Below, in pieces: positions 1-9,903 of a DNA stretch of 64,000 bases (positions are counted from its first letter, which is position 1; each line of letters starts with the position of its first letter). Source of the DNA: Chloroflexota bacterium. GTDB taxonomy: Bacteria; Chloroflexota; Anaerolineae; DTLA01. The position numbers and the translations under genes were made by a program. Under the pieces are notes generated by a model. The model had not been told where the DNA came from and made no database searches. It saw nothing but the letters and a program-made list of their open reading frames with translations. The DNA is taken from positions 1-64,000 of the forward strand of contig JADBJK010000063.1 of the NCBI GenBank assembly GCA_014874485.1, given 5' to 3'.

Positions 1-149
1 ACGCCAACAACCGCGCAGGGTGCGCGGTGAGCGGCCGGAGATTTGGAGCGCGAAGGGCGCGAAACCCCACGAAAGGCACGAAATGGATTCGCGTCTTTCG
101 CGTTCTTTCGCGGCTTTCGTGTTCCGACCCCTCTGCGTGTCATTGCGAA

Positions 150-440
150 GCATCTCGGTTGCGGAGATTCTTCGCGGCTTCGCCGCTCAGAATGACAGTT
201 CCATGCTGTCATGCTGAGCGAAGCGAAGCATCTCGGCTCACGAGATTCTTCGGCGCTTCGCGCCTCAGTAGGGACAATTCATGAATTGTCCCTACGGGCG
301 CCACGCACCCTCGCAATGACAATCCCTACCTGTCATTGCGAGCGACGCCATCCCCACGTGCGACGCACCTCGGAGGTGCGTCGCACGTGGCCCGGCTGGA
401 TGGCTTCTCTGCACCCTCGCAATGACCGCGGGCAATCTTG
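150..440. repeat. REP/MITE-like palindromic repeat cluster
   Basis: Contains gtagggacaattcatgaattgtccctac (268-295), cacgtgcgacgcacctcggaggtgcgtcgcacgtg (355-389) and 'tcattgcgag' half-elements. Confidence 0.8.
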
Positions 441-454
441 TTCGCGGCCGGCCC

Positions 455-847
455 CTAGGCGAGGGCGATTTCCTGCGCGTTCTCCCACACGCCGTGGATG
501 TTGCAGTACGACGTGGCGATGATGGTGCCGGGCTGCGAAATCTTCATCCCAAAGGTGGCCTTGTGGTGGGTGTACACCGGGCCCTGGTTGGGGCCGTCGG
601 TGGATTCGCCGTGGGCGGTGAACTCAAAGGTGCCCACGTGGAACGGGAACTTGGCGCCCTGGGGCATGAAGTACACGGTGATCCACCGGATGTGGTGCTC
701 GGTGGTGTTGGGGTGGGCGATCTCCTTGCCGATGGTAACGGTTACGTCAAAGAACTCGCCCGCCTTGACCGCCGTCGGAGCCTCAATGACCGGAACGTGC
801 TTCTCGGTCTTCCAGTCTGCCTGCTTGACGATGTCCGCCAGTTTCAT
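455..847 (-). CDS. Class II superoxide reductase (neelaredoxin/desulfoferrodoxin-like)
   Basis: MKLADIVKQADWKTEKHVPVIEAP...HPNTTEHHIRWITVYFMPQG...ATSYCNIHGVWE; His/Cys Fe-site motifs; SD aggaggtgcagg before the 847 start. Confidence 0.85.
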   Translation of the reverse strand: MKLADIVKQADWKTEKHVPVIEAPTAVKAGEFFDVTVTIGKEIAHPNTTEHHIRWITVYFMPQGAKFPFHVGTFEFTAHGESTDGPNQGPVYTHHKATFGMKISQPGTIIATSYCNIHGVWENAQEIALA

Positions 848-953
848 CCTGCACCTCCTTGCGTGTGTGAAAGATACCTTTTGAGAGTAGGTTTGTTTTG
901 TTTTCCGCCAGCCCATCATAGCACAAGAGCGGCGGACGTACAAGTGCGAGATC

Positions 954-1677
<724 letters not shown>

Positions 1678-1688
<11 letters not shown>

Positions 1689-2529
1689 AGGCGGTCTTCC
1701 TTTCTATGTACGCCACTACCCGCGACGCGAACAGCGTCATGACCAGGTAGAGCAAGGCTACCATCGTCCAGGTTTCCAGCGACATGAACGAACTGGACAT
1801 GAACTCGCGCCCGCGGCGGGTCATGTCGGACACGGCCACCACCGACACCAGCGACGAGTCCTTCAGCAGCGCCACGAACTCGTTGCCCACCGGCGGCAGG
1901 ATGACCCGCACAGCCTGGGGCAGGATGACGTAGCGCATGGCCTGGAAGTAGGACATCCCCAGCGAGCGGGCCGCTTCCATCTGCCCCTTGGAGATGCTCT
2001 GGATGCCCGCGCGGTAGATTTCCGACATGTACGCGCCGTAGCAGATGGTGAGGCCGGCCACGGCCATCACGAACGGGTCCGGCTTCACGTCCACCAGCCA
2101 CTGGCCCGCCCCGTGCAGCGAAGGCGAGAGTTTTATCAGCCACGCCCCGACGCCGTCCAGCACCTGCGGGAACGCGAAGTACAGGAACAGCAACTGCACC
2201 AGCAGCGGGATGCCGCGGATGATTTCCACGTACAGCGACGCGATGCCGTGGATGAGCCAGTTCTTCGCCAGCCGCCCCAGGCCGCCGATGAGGCCAACGA
2301 CGAGGATGAACGCGAACGAGATGACCGTGATGCGCACGGTAACCCCGATGCCGTCGCGCAAGAAGAGGACGATTCGCAGGAATGGGTCGGGCTTGACGAA
2401 GACCAGAAGGGACACCACGCCCACCACGGCGAGGACCAGGAACCACCACGTGTCAAAGCGTTCGCGCTCTTTCGGCAGGGTCGCGGCCTTTGCTTCTAAG
2501 GTTCTCTCTAGTCGTTCAACATCTGGCAC
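1678..2529 (-). CDS. Polar amino acid ABC transporter permease (GlnP/HisM-like)
   Basis: [16 protein letters not shown]...[49 protein letters not shown]; overlaps the ATPase start by 11 nt. Confidence 0.93.
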
Positions 2530-2557
2530 TTGTGCACCTCTCTCTTCGCGGAGTTGC

Positions 2558-3466
2558 CTAGACTCGCAGCCTGGGATCCAGGGCGTCGCGCAGGCCGTCG
2601 CCCAGCAGGTTGAACCCCAGCACCGTCATCATGATGGCCAGGCCGGGGAAGATGACGATGTGCGGCGCGGTGAAGACGGACCCGCGGCCCTGGCCCAGCA
2701 TGGCGCCCCATTCGGGCGTGGGCGGGCGCGCGCCCAGGCCCAGGAAACTGAGGCCGGCGGCGTCCAGGATGGCCGTGGCGATGCCCAGCGTGCCCTGCAC
2801 GATGAGCGGCGTGAGGCAGTTGGGCAGGACGTTGCGGAACAGGATGCGCGTGGGCGGCACGCCGATGGCCCGCGCCGCCAGTACGTAGTCCTGCTCCTTC
2901 ACCGACAGCACCGACGCCCGCACGATACGGGCGTACACCGGAATGGACACGAAGGCGATGGCGTACAGCATGTTCATCAGACCAGGGCCGAGGATGGCGA
3001 CCACGGCGATGGCCAACAGCAGGCTGGGGAACGCCAGCAAGATGTCCATCACGCGCATGATGAGGTCATCCACCCAGCCGCCCTTGTACCCTGCGACGGC
3101 CCCCAGCAACGCCCCGACGACGATGGCCAGCGACACCGAGACGATGCCGATTTGCAGCGAGATCCGCGCCCCGAAGATGATGCGGCTCAGAATGTCGCGG
3201 CCCACCTCGTCCATCCCCATCCAGTGCTGGGCCGACGGGGGCTGGCGGCGCAAGAGAAGTTCTTGCTCAAGGGGGTCGTAGGGGGCCAGTTGCTCGGCGA
3301 AGATGGCGCAGATGAGGAGCAGGCCCAGGATAACCATGCCCGCGATGGCCAGGCGGTTGCGCACCAGGCGGCGCAGCGCGTCCAGATACAGCGTCGTCTG
3401 GGGCGGCAGTTGCAGTTCGGCGGCGCGGGGTTTTGCGGCTGGGATGGATCCAGGTGTGTCGGCCAT
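2558..3466 (-). CDS. Peptide/nickel ABC transporter permease (DppC-like)
   Basis: HWMGMDEVGRDILSRIIFGARISLQIG...LSFLGLGARPPTPEWGAMLGQGR. Confidence 0.95.
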   Translation of the reverse strand: MADTPGSIPAAKPRAAELQLPPQTTLYLDALRRLVRNRLAIAGMVILGLLLICAIFAEQLAPYDPLEQELLLRRQPPSAQHWMGMDEVGRDILSRIIFGARISLQIGIVSVSLAIVVGALLGAVAGYKGGWVDDLIMRVMDILLAFPSLLLAIAVVAILGPGLMNMLYAIAFVSIPVYARIVRASVLSVKEQDYVLAARAIGVPPTRILFRNVLPNCLTPLIVQGTLGIATAILDAAGLSFLGLGARPPTPEWGAMLGQGRGSVFTAPHIVIFPGLAIMMTVLGFNLLGDGLRDALDPRLRV

Positions 3467-3469
3467 GGC

Positions 3470-4549
3470 CTAACTCCCGTACCGGATGCGCGGATCTAGG
3501 TAGGCGTAGGAGATGTCCACCAGCAGGTTGACGAAGACGAAGATGAGGGCGATGACCAGCACCGTGCCCTGCACCACCGGATAATCGCGGGCCAGGATGC
3601 GGTCCACTACCAGCCGGCCCATCCCCGGCCACGAGAAGATGGTCTCGGTGAGAATCGCGCCGCCGAGAAGGGAGCCGAACTGCAGCCCGATGACGGTGAT
3701 CACCGGCAGGAAGGCGTTCTTCATGGCGTGGCCGAAGAGGACGACGCGCTCGCTCAGCCCCTTGGCCCGCGCCGTGCGGATGTAGTCCTCGCCCAGCACT
3801 TCCAACAGGCTGGAGCGGGTCATGCGGGCGATGATGGCCGCCGGAATGCTCCCCAACGCCAGCGATGGCAGGACGAGGTGCTTGAGCGCATCCCACAGCG
3901 CCTTGCCGTTGCCCGTCAGAATGGCCGTCAGGATGTAGAAGTTGGACAGGAAATCGGTGATGGGTTTGAGTTTGTACTGCCAGGTGCCCTCGGCCACGCC
4001 CGCTAGGAAGAAATCCGTGAGGCTCTGGAGTTCCACGCCGACGGTGAGGCGACCCGACGGCGGCAGCCACTTGAGTTTGAACCCGAAAATGTACATCAGG
4101 ATGAGGCCGAGCCAGAACACGGGCATGGACACGCCCACGAGCGCCCCCACCATCGTGCCCAGGTCTATCACGGTGTTGTGATAGTAGGCCGAGATGATGC
4201 CCGCGATGATGCCGATAATACAGGCGAGGAACATGGCCCCAAAGGTGAGTTCCACCGTGGCGGGCAGCCGCTGCATGAGTTCCACGGTTACCTTCTCGTT
4301 GGTGCGGATGGCGCGGCCCAGGTCGCCGTGGAGGATGTTGGTGAGGTAACGCCAGAACTGCACGTGGATGGGGTCGTTGAGGCCCATGGCCTCGCGGAAC
4401 CGTGCGATGGACTCCTCGGTGGCGTGTTCACCCAACATAATGCGCGCGGGGTCGCCGGGGATGAGGCGCAGCATGGAGAACGTGATGACCAGGATGCCGA
4501 GTAGAACCGGCACAAGCAGGACGAGCCTTTGCGCGATGTATCGGGTCAC
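3470..4549 (-). CDS. Peptide/nickel ABC transporter permease (DppB-like)
   Basis: MTRYIAQRLVLLVPVLLGILVITFSMLRLIPGDPA...ETIFSWPGMGRLVVDRILARDYPVVQGTVLV. Confidence 0.95.
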   Translation of the reverse strand: MTRYIAQRLVLLVPVLLGILVITFSMLRLIPGDPARIMLGEHATEESIARFREAMGLNDPIHVQFWRYLTNILHGDLGRAIRTNEKVTVELMQRLPATVELTFGAMFLACIIGIIAGIISAYYHNTVIDLGTMVGALVGVSMPVFWLGLILMYIFGFKLKWLPPSGRLTVGVELQSLTDFFLAGVAEGTWQYKLKPITDFLSNFYILTAILTGNGKALWDALKHLVLPSLALGSIPAAIIARMTRSSLLEVLGEDYIRTARAKGLSERVVLFGHAMKNAFLPVITVIGLQFGSLLGGAILTETIFSWPGMGRLVVDRILARDYPVVQGTVLVIALIFVFVNLLVDISYAYLDPRIRYGS

Positions 4550-4566
4550 CCTACCCTCCGTTAGGG

Positions 4567-4607
4567 GACCAGACCTCCGAGGTCTGGGGGACCTCGGAGG
4601 TCTGGTC
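4567..4607. repeat. Perfect 17-bp inverted repeat with 7-nt loop in the SBP-dppB spacer
   Basis: gaccagacctccgaggt-ctggggg-acctcggaggtctggtc. Confidence 0.85.
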
Positions 4608-4623
4608 AGAGTTACCTTTGGGC

Positions 4624-6996
4624 CTATTCTCCCTTGAAGCCGCCGAAGAAGTAGCCCCAGTAGAAGAAGTCACCGGTATGGCCCACATGGTACGGATTGG
4701 CCTTGTCCCACCAGCGCTCAAAGTTGAAGATCACCGCATCGGCATTGAAGTCGGTGCCATCGGTGAACTTCACGCCCTTGCGCAGGTGGAAGGTCCACTC
4801 CAGGCCGTCCGCGGAGACTTCGTACTTCTCGGCCAGGACGGGAACCACCTCCACGGTGCCGGGCTTGAAGCCGAGCAGGCCCTGGAGAATCTGCTGGCAG
4901 ACCATGAAGGACTCGCCGTCGGTCTCGTCGGCCGGGTCCAGACCCACGGAGTCGCCGCTGCGGGCGAAGATGAGGGTGTCCTTGCCGGCCACTTCAGCCG
5001 TGGAGAAGTCCTCCAGGGACAGCGGGCTGGGGAGCACGCCCTTGACGGCCTTGCTGAAGACGAGGCCGCTGCTGTTGTGCACCACCGGCACCGCCGGCAC
5101 CAGGTCGTGGATGAGTTGGTTGGCCTGGTCGTAGATCTTCTGGCGCTCGGCGGGATCCATGGTGCTGGCGCCCTTGTCCAGAATCTCTACGATCTCCGGG
5201 AAGGTGGGGCCGAAGGACTTGTCCGCGCCCTTGCCGAAGAAGACATCCAGGAAGTTGGTCGCGTCGGCGTAGTCGGCCATCCAGCCCAGCATGAACAGGT
5301 CCGCCTCGCCCGCTGCCACCTTGTCCAGGTACACGCCCCAGTCGTAGGTTACGATCTCGGTCTCAATGCCGACTTTCTTCAGGTCGGCCTGGATCGCCTC
5401 GCCTACCTTCGCGGGGGTTGGGTAGTAGCCGCGGGACACGGGCATGACCCACAGCGTGGTCTTGAAGCCGTTGGGATAGCCCGCCTTCGCCAGCAGTTCC
5501 TTGGCCTTGGCCGGATCATACGGGTAATCCTGGAGATTCGGCGAGTGGCCGAAGACCGGCGGCGGCACGAACTGGGTCGCCACCTGGGCGGTCGGCGGGT
5601 ACAGGGCCTTCACGATGGCTTCCTTGTTGATGGCGTGGGCGATGGCCTGGCGCACCTCCAGTTTGTCAAAGGGCTCGTGCGCGCGGTTGATGCCCAGGTA
5701 GCCGATGTTGAACGGCGGACGGGCGAAGACCTGGAGGTTGGGATCGGCCTGGGCGGTCGGGAAGTCGTCCGGCGCCAGGTTGTCCAGCCCGTCCACGGTG
5801 CCCGCCTGGAGTTCCAGGAGCCGAGCGGGGGCTTCTTTGACGACGCGGAAGACCAGGTTCTTGAGTTTCGGCGCGCCGCCCCAGTAGTTGGGGTTCGCCA
5901 CCAGCGTGATGTGGTCGTCCGGTACCCATTCCTTGAGCATGAATGGGCCGGTGCCGACGGGGTTCTTGAACAGGTCTCCACCGCCGTTGAACTTCTTGAT
6001 GACCTCCGGGCTCAGGAACGAGAAGGCGTTGAAGGCCAGTTTCTGGGTGAAGGCGACATCCGGCCGGTTCAGGTAGATCTTGACCGTGTAGTCGTCCACC
6101 TTCTCAATGTAGCGGACCAGGCTGTTCTTGGTCGGGTCGGGCGCAGGGATTTCCGCAGCGGGGGGCGCTGCCAGCCACTTCTGCTCCAACTGGGCGATGA
6201 TCCCCTTGTCCATGACCGCCTTCAAGCCCTTGTTGATGGCCGCCAGGATTTCGGGCGCGTTCTTGCGGACGGCGATGCCGTAGAACTCATCGGTGAAGGG
6301 CTTGCCGACCGATTTGATCTTGCCTGCATACTTGGCCACGTAGCCGGTTACCAGCGGGTTGTCGGCGACCACGGCGTCAATCTGGCCGTTGATGAGGTCC
6401 AGGAAGGCCAGGTCCACGGTGTCGTAGTTCTTCAGCGTGGCGCCCTGGATTTTCTCCACCTCAATGGCGCCGGTGGTGCCCAGTTGAGCGCCCACCACTT
6501 TGCCCGCCAAGTCCGCCGGGCCGTTGATGCGGGTCTCATCCGTGCGCACCGCGATGAGTTGGCCGGCGTTGTAGTACGGATCCGAGAAGTCAAACTGCTG
6601 TTTGCGCTCCTCGGTGATGGTCATCGCCGAGCACGCAGCGTCGTACTGGCCCGCGGCCATGCCCGCCAAGAGCGAGTCCCACGCCACGTTGACGAATTCC
6701 ACCTCAAACCCCGCTTCGGCAGCGATGGCTTTCATCAGGTCAATGTCAAACCCGACGATCTCCTTGGTCTGCTCATCCACGTACTCAAACGGGGGCCAGG
6801 TGGCATCCGTCGCCACGGTGATCTTCATGGGAGCCTTGGTCGGCTCAGGCGTCGGCGTAGGCGCGGGCGTGGGCGTGGGCTTGGCCTGGTACGGCGGGGG
6901 CGCCGTCGGCGTGGGCTTGGCCCCGCAGGCCCCGAGCATGGTAACCACTGTTACAACGACCAGTAGCACGGTTAGCCATTTGTGTTTCCCGAACAT
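4624..6996 (-). CDS. Lipoprotein fusion: SBP_bac_3 (amino-acid-binding) plus circularly permuted SBP_bac_5 (peptide-binding)
   Basis: Lipobox LGAC; MKITVATDATWPPFEYVDEQTKEIVGFDIDLMKAIA (SBP_bac_3); then NSLVRYIEKVDDYTVKIYL...NPVGTGPFMLKEW...VHNSSGLVFSKAVKGVLPSP (SBP_bac_5 C-part) followed by KDTLIFARSGDSVGLDPADETDGES...FFGGFKGE (SBP_bac_5 N-part). Confidence 0.9.
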   Translation of the reverse strand: MFGKHKWLTVLLVVVTVVTMLGACGAKPTPTAPPPYQAKPTPTPAPTPTPEPTKAPMKITVATDATWPPFEYVDEQTKEIVGFDIDLMKAIAAEAGFEVEFVNVAWDSLLAGMAAGQYDAACSAMTITEERKQQFDFSDPYYNAGQLIAVRTDETRINGPADLAGKVVGAQLGTTGAIEVEKIQGATLKNYDTVDLAFLDLINGQIDAVVADNPLVTGYVAKYAGKIKSVGKPFTDEFYGIAVRKNAPEILAAINKGLKAVMDKGIIAQLEQKWLAAPPAAEIPAPDPTKNSLVRYIEKVDDYTVKIYLNRPDVAFTQKLAFNAFSFLSPEVIKKFNGGGDLFKNPVGTGPFMLKEWVPDDHITLVANPNYWGGAPKLKNLVFRVVKEAPARLLELQAGTVDGLDNLAPDDFPTAQADPNLQVFARPPFNIGYLGINRAHEPFDKLEVRQAIAHAINKEAIVKALYPPTAQVATQFVPPPVFGHSPNLQDYPYDPAKAKELLAKAGYPNGFKTTLWVMPVSRGYYPTPAKVGEAIQADLKKVGIETEIVTYDWGVYLDKVAAGEADLFMLGWMADYADATNFLDVFFGKGADKSFGPTFPEIVEILDKGASTMDPAERQKIYDQANQLIHDLVPAVPVVHNSSGLVFSKAVKGVLPSPLSLEDFSTAEVAGKDTLIFARSGDSVGLDPADETDGESFMVCQQILQGLLGFKPGTVEVVPVLAEKYEVSADGLEWTFHLRKGVKFTDGTDFNADAVIFNFERWWDKANPYHVGHTGDFFYWGYFFGGFKGE

Positions 6997-7275
6997 GCTG
7001 TCTCTCCTCCTCTACGGTACTAAAATGGGGGTAACCGGTTTCCTAGGAATCTCAAGGTAACCTTTGGGCATCACCTCCCTTCACGAACGGAAAACCGAAA
7101 CGACCGTCGTGTCCCAGACACAGAGTCCTGAATCTGGATTCCGATTCCCGCGAATCGGCAACATCGGTGAATGCCGCGTCGTTGCGACGAGGAGACTGCG
7201 CCGTTGGAGCCTGCGCCCGATAGGGTTCGTCGTGGTGCCGGATCGGGCGAGCCGGCGCGTCCGGGACGCGTACCA

Positions 7276-7305
7276 AGTATATATCACACTCCTGCTGATT
7301 GTCAA
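7276..7305 (-). promoter_or_regulatory. Putative sigma-70-type promoter for the hybrid ABC operon
   Basis: Minus strand TTGACA (7300-7305) and TATACT/TATATA about 16-18 nt downstream. Confidence 0.5.
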
Positions 7306-7439
7306 GCATCCGCCGCGATGCGTTCCAAAACCGCAGGGCGGCTCACGGTGCAACGCGCTTACTGAAGTGCGCGGCACCCGTGAGCGGGCAGGAATGCGAA
7401 CCCGCCCACGCGGCTGCGACGGGCGACGCGGCGGGACCT

Positions 7440-8336
7440 CTAGGCCGCCGTCCGCGCCCAGAGCATTCGGTTGTCGGCGAAGATCACGTCCAGCCGACCC
7501 TGCGCACGGAGCCAGGCAGCGCACGCCAGCACCGTGGTCTGGGCCAGACAGTACTGCGCGATCTGGTTGAGCGTCGCGCCCAGGGCGTCCATGACGGCCT
7601 TCACCAGGTCGCCCGTGGACGCGGGAGCCGCGCACGCCCCCAGGATGGTGTCCGCGATGGCGAGCAGGCGGTCGGCGTTGGCGCGGCACTCGGCGGCGGG
7701 GTCGGCCAGGGCCGGGCCGTGGCCGGGCGCGAAGTGCGCGTAGGGCATCTCCGGCAGGCGGCGGAGCGTGTCCAGTGCGCGCTCCACGTCGGCGCAGAAG
7801 GGAATCGGGTGCTTCGCCAGGGTCTCGCTTGGGAAGAACACGTCGCCGCAGAACAGCGTCCCGCCGAAGGCGTAGCCCACCTGATTGGGCGCGTGGCCGG
7901 CGAGCGCCACGACCTGAACCGGAATGCCCCCCACATCTAGCGGGCCGGGTTCCACCAGGGCGCTAACGCGGCACGGCGCGGCCAGCGTGAACTTGCCCAG
8001 GAGTTCGGGCACTGGCGCCGCGCCCGAGAACAGGAACTGCGGCTCCAGGTACGGGTTCTCCACGATGGCCGCTTCCAGCGCAGGGGCGTACACGGGAACC
8101 CCGAATCGCTCGGCGATGGCGCTAGCCCCGCCGAAGTGATCGGCGTGGGCATGGGTCAGGAGCAGCGCAACGGGCCGCGCTTGCAACTCGGCCAGCGCCC
8201 GGGCCACGCGGCGGGCCGTGTCGGCGTCCAGCCCGGCATCCACGATGAGCGCCCGGCCGTCGGCGATGATGAGGCCCGTATTGGACCCCGACGGGATCAG
8301 GTACGTGCTCTCCGTGAGTTCCAGTGTTGCGGTCAT
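7440..8336 (-). CDS. MBL-fold metallo-hydrolase
   Basis: LLLTHAHADHFGGASAIAERF...LAGHAPNQVGYAFGGTLFCGDVFFP...HFAPGHGPA. Confidence 0.9.
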   Translation of the reverse strand: MTATLELTESTYLIPSGSNTGLIIADGRALIVDAGLDADTARRVARALAELQARPVALLLTHAHADHFGGASAIAERFGVPVYAPALEAAIVENPYLEPQFLFSGAAPVPELLGKFTLAAPCRVSALVEPGPLDVGGIPVQVVALAGHAPNQVGYAFGGTLFCGDVFFPSETLAKHPIPFCADVERALDTLRRLPEMPYAHFAPGHGPALADPAAECRANADRLLAIADTILGACAAPASTGDLVKAVMDALGATLNQIAQYCLAQTTVLACAAWLRAQGRLDVIFADNRMLWARTAA

Positions 8337-8346
8337 GCCTGGCTCC

Positions 8347-8379
8347 ACAAAAAACGCCCCGGCCGTTTCACCGGGGCGT
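8347..8379 (-). terminator. Rho-independent terminator of the liv operon
   Basis: Minus strand ACGCCCCGG-TGAAACGG-CCGGGGCGT followed by TTTTT. Confidence 0.8.
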
Positions 8380-8399
8380 GGGTGTGAATTCCGGTGAAA

Positions 8400-9110
8400 C
8401 TAGGTTTCGCCCAGATAGGCCTTCTTGACCTGGGGGTTGTCTCGCAGTTCCTGGGCGGTGCCCTCCAGGACAATGCGGCCCGTTTCCAGCACGTAGCCTC
8501 GGTGTGCGATGGACAGGGCCATGTTGGCGTTCTGCTCCACCAGCAGGATGCTGGTCCCCTGCGAGTTGATCTCCTGGATGATGGAGAAGATTTCCTCCAC
8601 CAGGATGGGCGCCAGGCCCATGGAGGGCTCGTCCAGCAAGAGCAAGGTGGGGCGGGACATGAGTCCGCGGCCCATGGCCAGCATCTGCTGCTCGCCGCCG
8701 GAGAGGGTGCCCCCCAACTGGTTCAGGCGTTCCTTCAGGCGTGGGAACGAGGCGAAGACACGCTCGCGGCTGCGGGCGATCTCGGCCGGGTTGGTGCGGG
8801 TGTAGGCGCCCATGTCCAGGTTCTCGGCCACGGTGAGCGGCGCGAAGATCTTGCGGCCCTCCGGCACCTGGACGATGCCCAGGTGCACGATGTCGTGGGC
8901 GCGCATCTTGGTGATCTCCTGCCCCTTGAAGCGGATGGAGCCTTCGCGCGGGCGCAAGAGGCCCGAGATCGTGTTCAGCGTGGTGGACTTGCCGGCGCCA
9001 TTGGCCCCGATGAGGGTAACGATTTCACCCTGTTCCAAATGGAAGGAGATGCCCTGAAGGGCATGAATCGCGCCGTAGTACACGTGGAGGTTTTCCACTT
9101 CAAGAAGCAT
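8400..9110 (-). CDS. livF: Branched-chain amino acid ABC transporter ATP-binding protein
   Basis: MLLEVENLHVYYGAIHALQGISFHLEQGEIVTLIGANGAGKSTTLNTISGL...LSGGEQQMLAMGRGLMSRP. Confidence 0.95.
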   Translation of the reverse strand: MLLEVENLHVYYGAIHALQGISFHLEQGEIVTLIGANGAGKSTTLNTISGLLRPREGSIRFKGQEITKMRAHDIVHLGIVQVPEGRKIFAPLTVAENLDMGAYTRTNPAEIARSRERVFASFPRLKERLNQLGGTLSGGEQQMLAMGRGLMSRPTLLLLDEPSMGLAPILVEEIFSIIQEINSQGTSILLVEQNANMALSIAHRGYVLETGRIVLEGTAQELRDNPQVKKAYLGET

Positions 9111-9903
9111 ACCGTACCCCTCCAAGTCTGGCCGCAGCGCCGCGGCCCAGATAGGCTTCAATGACGCGCGGGTTGTTCTGGATTTCGGCAGCAGTCCCTC
9201 GCGCAATGACCTCGCCGAAGTCCATGACGGTGATCTCCTCGCAGATGCCCATGACCACGCGCATCTGGTGCTCAATGAGCAGGATGGTGAGCGAGAACTT
9301 GTCGCGGATGAAGTGAATCAGGTCCATCAGATTGACCACTTCTTTCGGGTTCATCCCTGCGGCAGGCTCATCCAGCAGGAGCAGCCGCGGGGTGGTGGCC
9401 AGGGCGCGGGCGATCTCCAGCCGCCGCTGCTCGCCGTAGGGCAGGTTCTTGGCGATCACGTCCTGGCGGTCGGCCAGGTTGAACACGGCCAGGAATTCCT
9501 GCGCCCGCTCGGTGAGTTCCCTTTCCTTGCGCCAGAAGTGCGGCGTGCGGAAGATGGCGTCGCGGATGCCGTAGCCCGCGTGGGTGTGGTAGGCCGTGCG
9601 CACGTTGTCCAGCACCGTCAGGTTGGGGAACAGGCGGATGTTCTGGAAGGTGCGCGAGATGCCCAGTTGCGCGATGGCGTGGGGCTGCATCCCGACGATG
9701 CTCTTGCCGTCAAACAGGATGTCGCCTTCGGTTACGGTGTACAGGCCGGTGATCATGTTGAAGACGGTGGTCTTGCCCGCGCCGTTGGGCCCGATGAGGC
9801 CGGCGAGTTGGCCCTCGTTGACGGTGATGTCAAAGTTGCAGACGGCGCGCAGGCCGCCGAAGTATTTTGTGCACCGTTCTACCTGCAGTAGTGGGCCCAT
9901 CAC
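9100..9903 (-). CDS. livG: Branched-chain amino acid ABC transporter ATP-binding protein
   Basis: LLQVERCTKYFGGLRAVCNFDITVNEGQLAGLIGPNGAGKTTVFNMITGLY...GISRTFQNIRLFPNLTVLDNV. Confidence 0.95.
   Translation of the reverse strand: MMGPLLQVERCTKYFGGLRAVCNFDITVNEGQLAGLIGPNGAGKTTVFNMITGLYTVTEGDILFDGKSIVGMQPHAIAQLGISRTFQNIRLFPNLTVLDNVRTAYHTHAGYGIRDAIFRTPHFWRKERELTERAQEFLAVFNLADRQDVIAKNLPYGEQRRLEIARALATTPRLLLLDEPAAGMNPKEVVNLMDLIHFIRDKFSLTILLIEHQMRVVMGICEEITVMDFGEVIARGTAAEIQNNPRVIEAYLGRGAAARLGGVRYAS

Noticed and set aside
20-522. ORFs such as MRGERPEIW..., MSGRRFG..., MLSEAKHLG...
   Set aside because: They translate REP-like repeats (SLRAKRSNL/CERSEA-type peptides recur wherever the repeats occur); no independent coding support.
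4618-6966. 782-aa plus-strand ORF antisense to the fused SBP
   Set aside because: Composition typical of antisense of a GC-rich gene; the minus strand has clear domain homology, lipobox and SD.
7070-7084. A leader peptide starting at GTG/ATG inside GGGAGGTGATG
   Set aside because: A frame exists (about 20 codons), but the start codon overlaps or abuts the SD with no usable spacing. Reported only as a shared motif.
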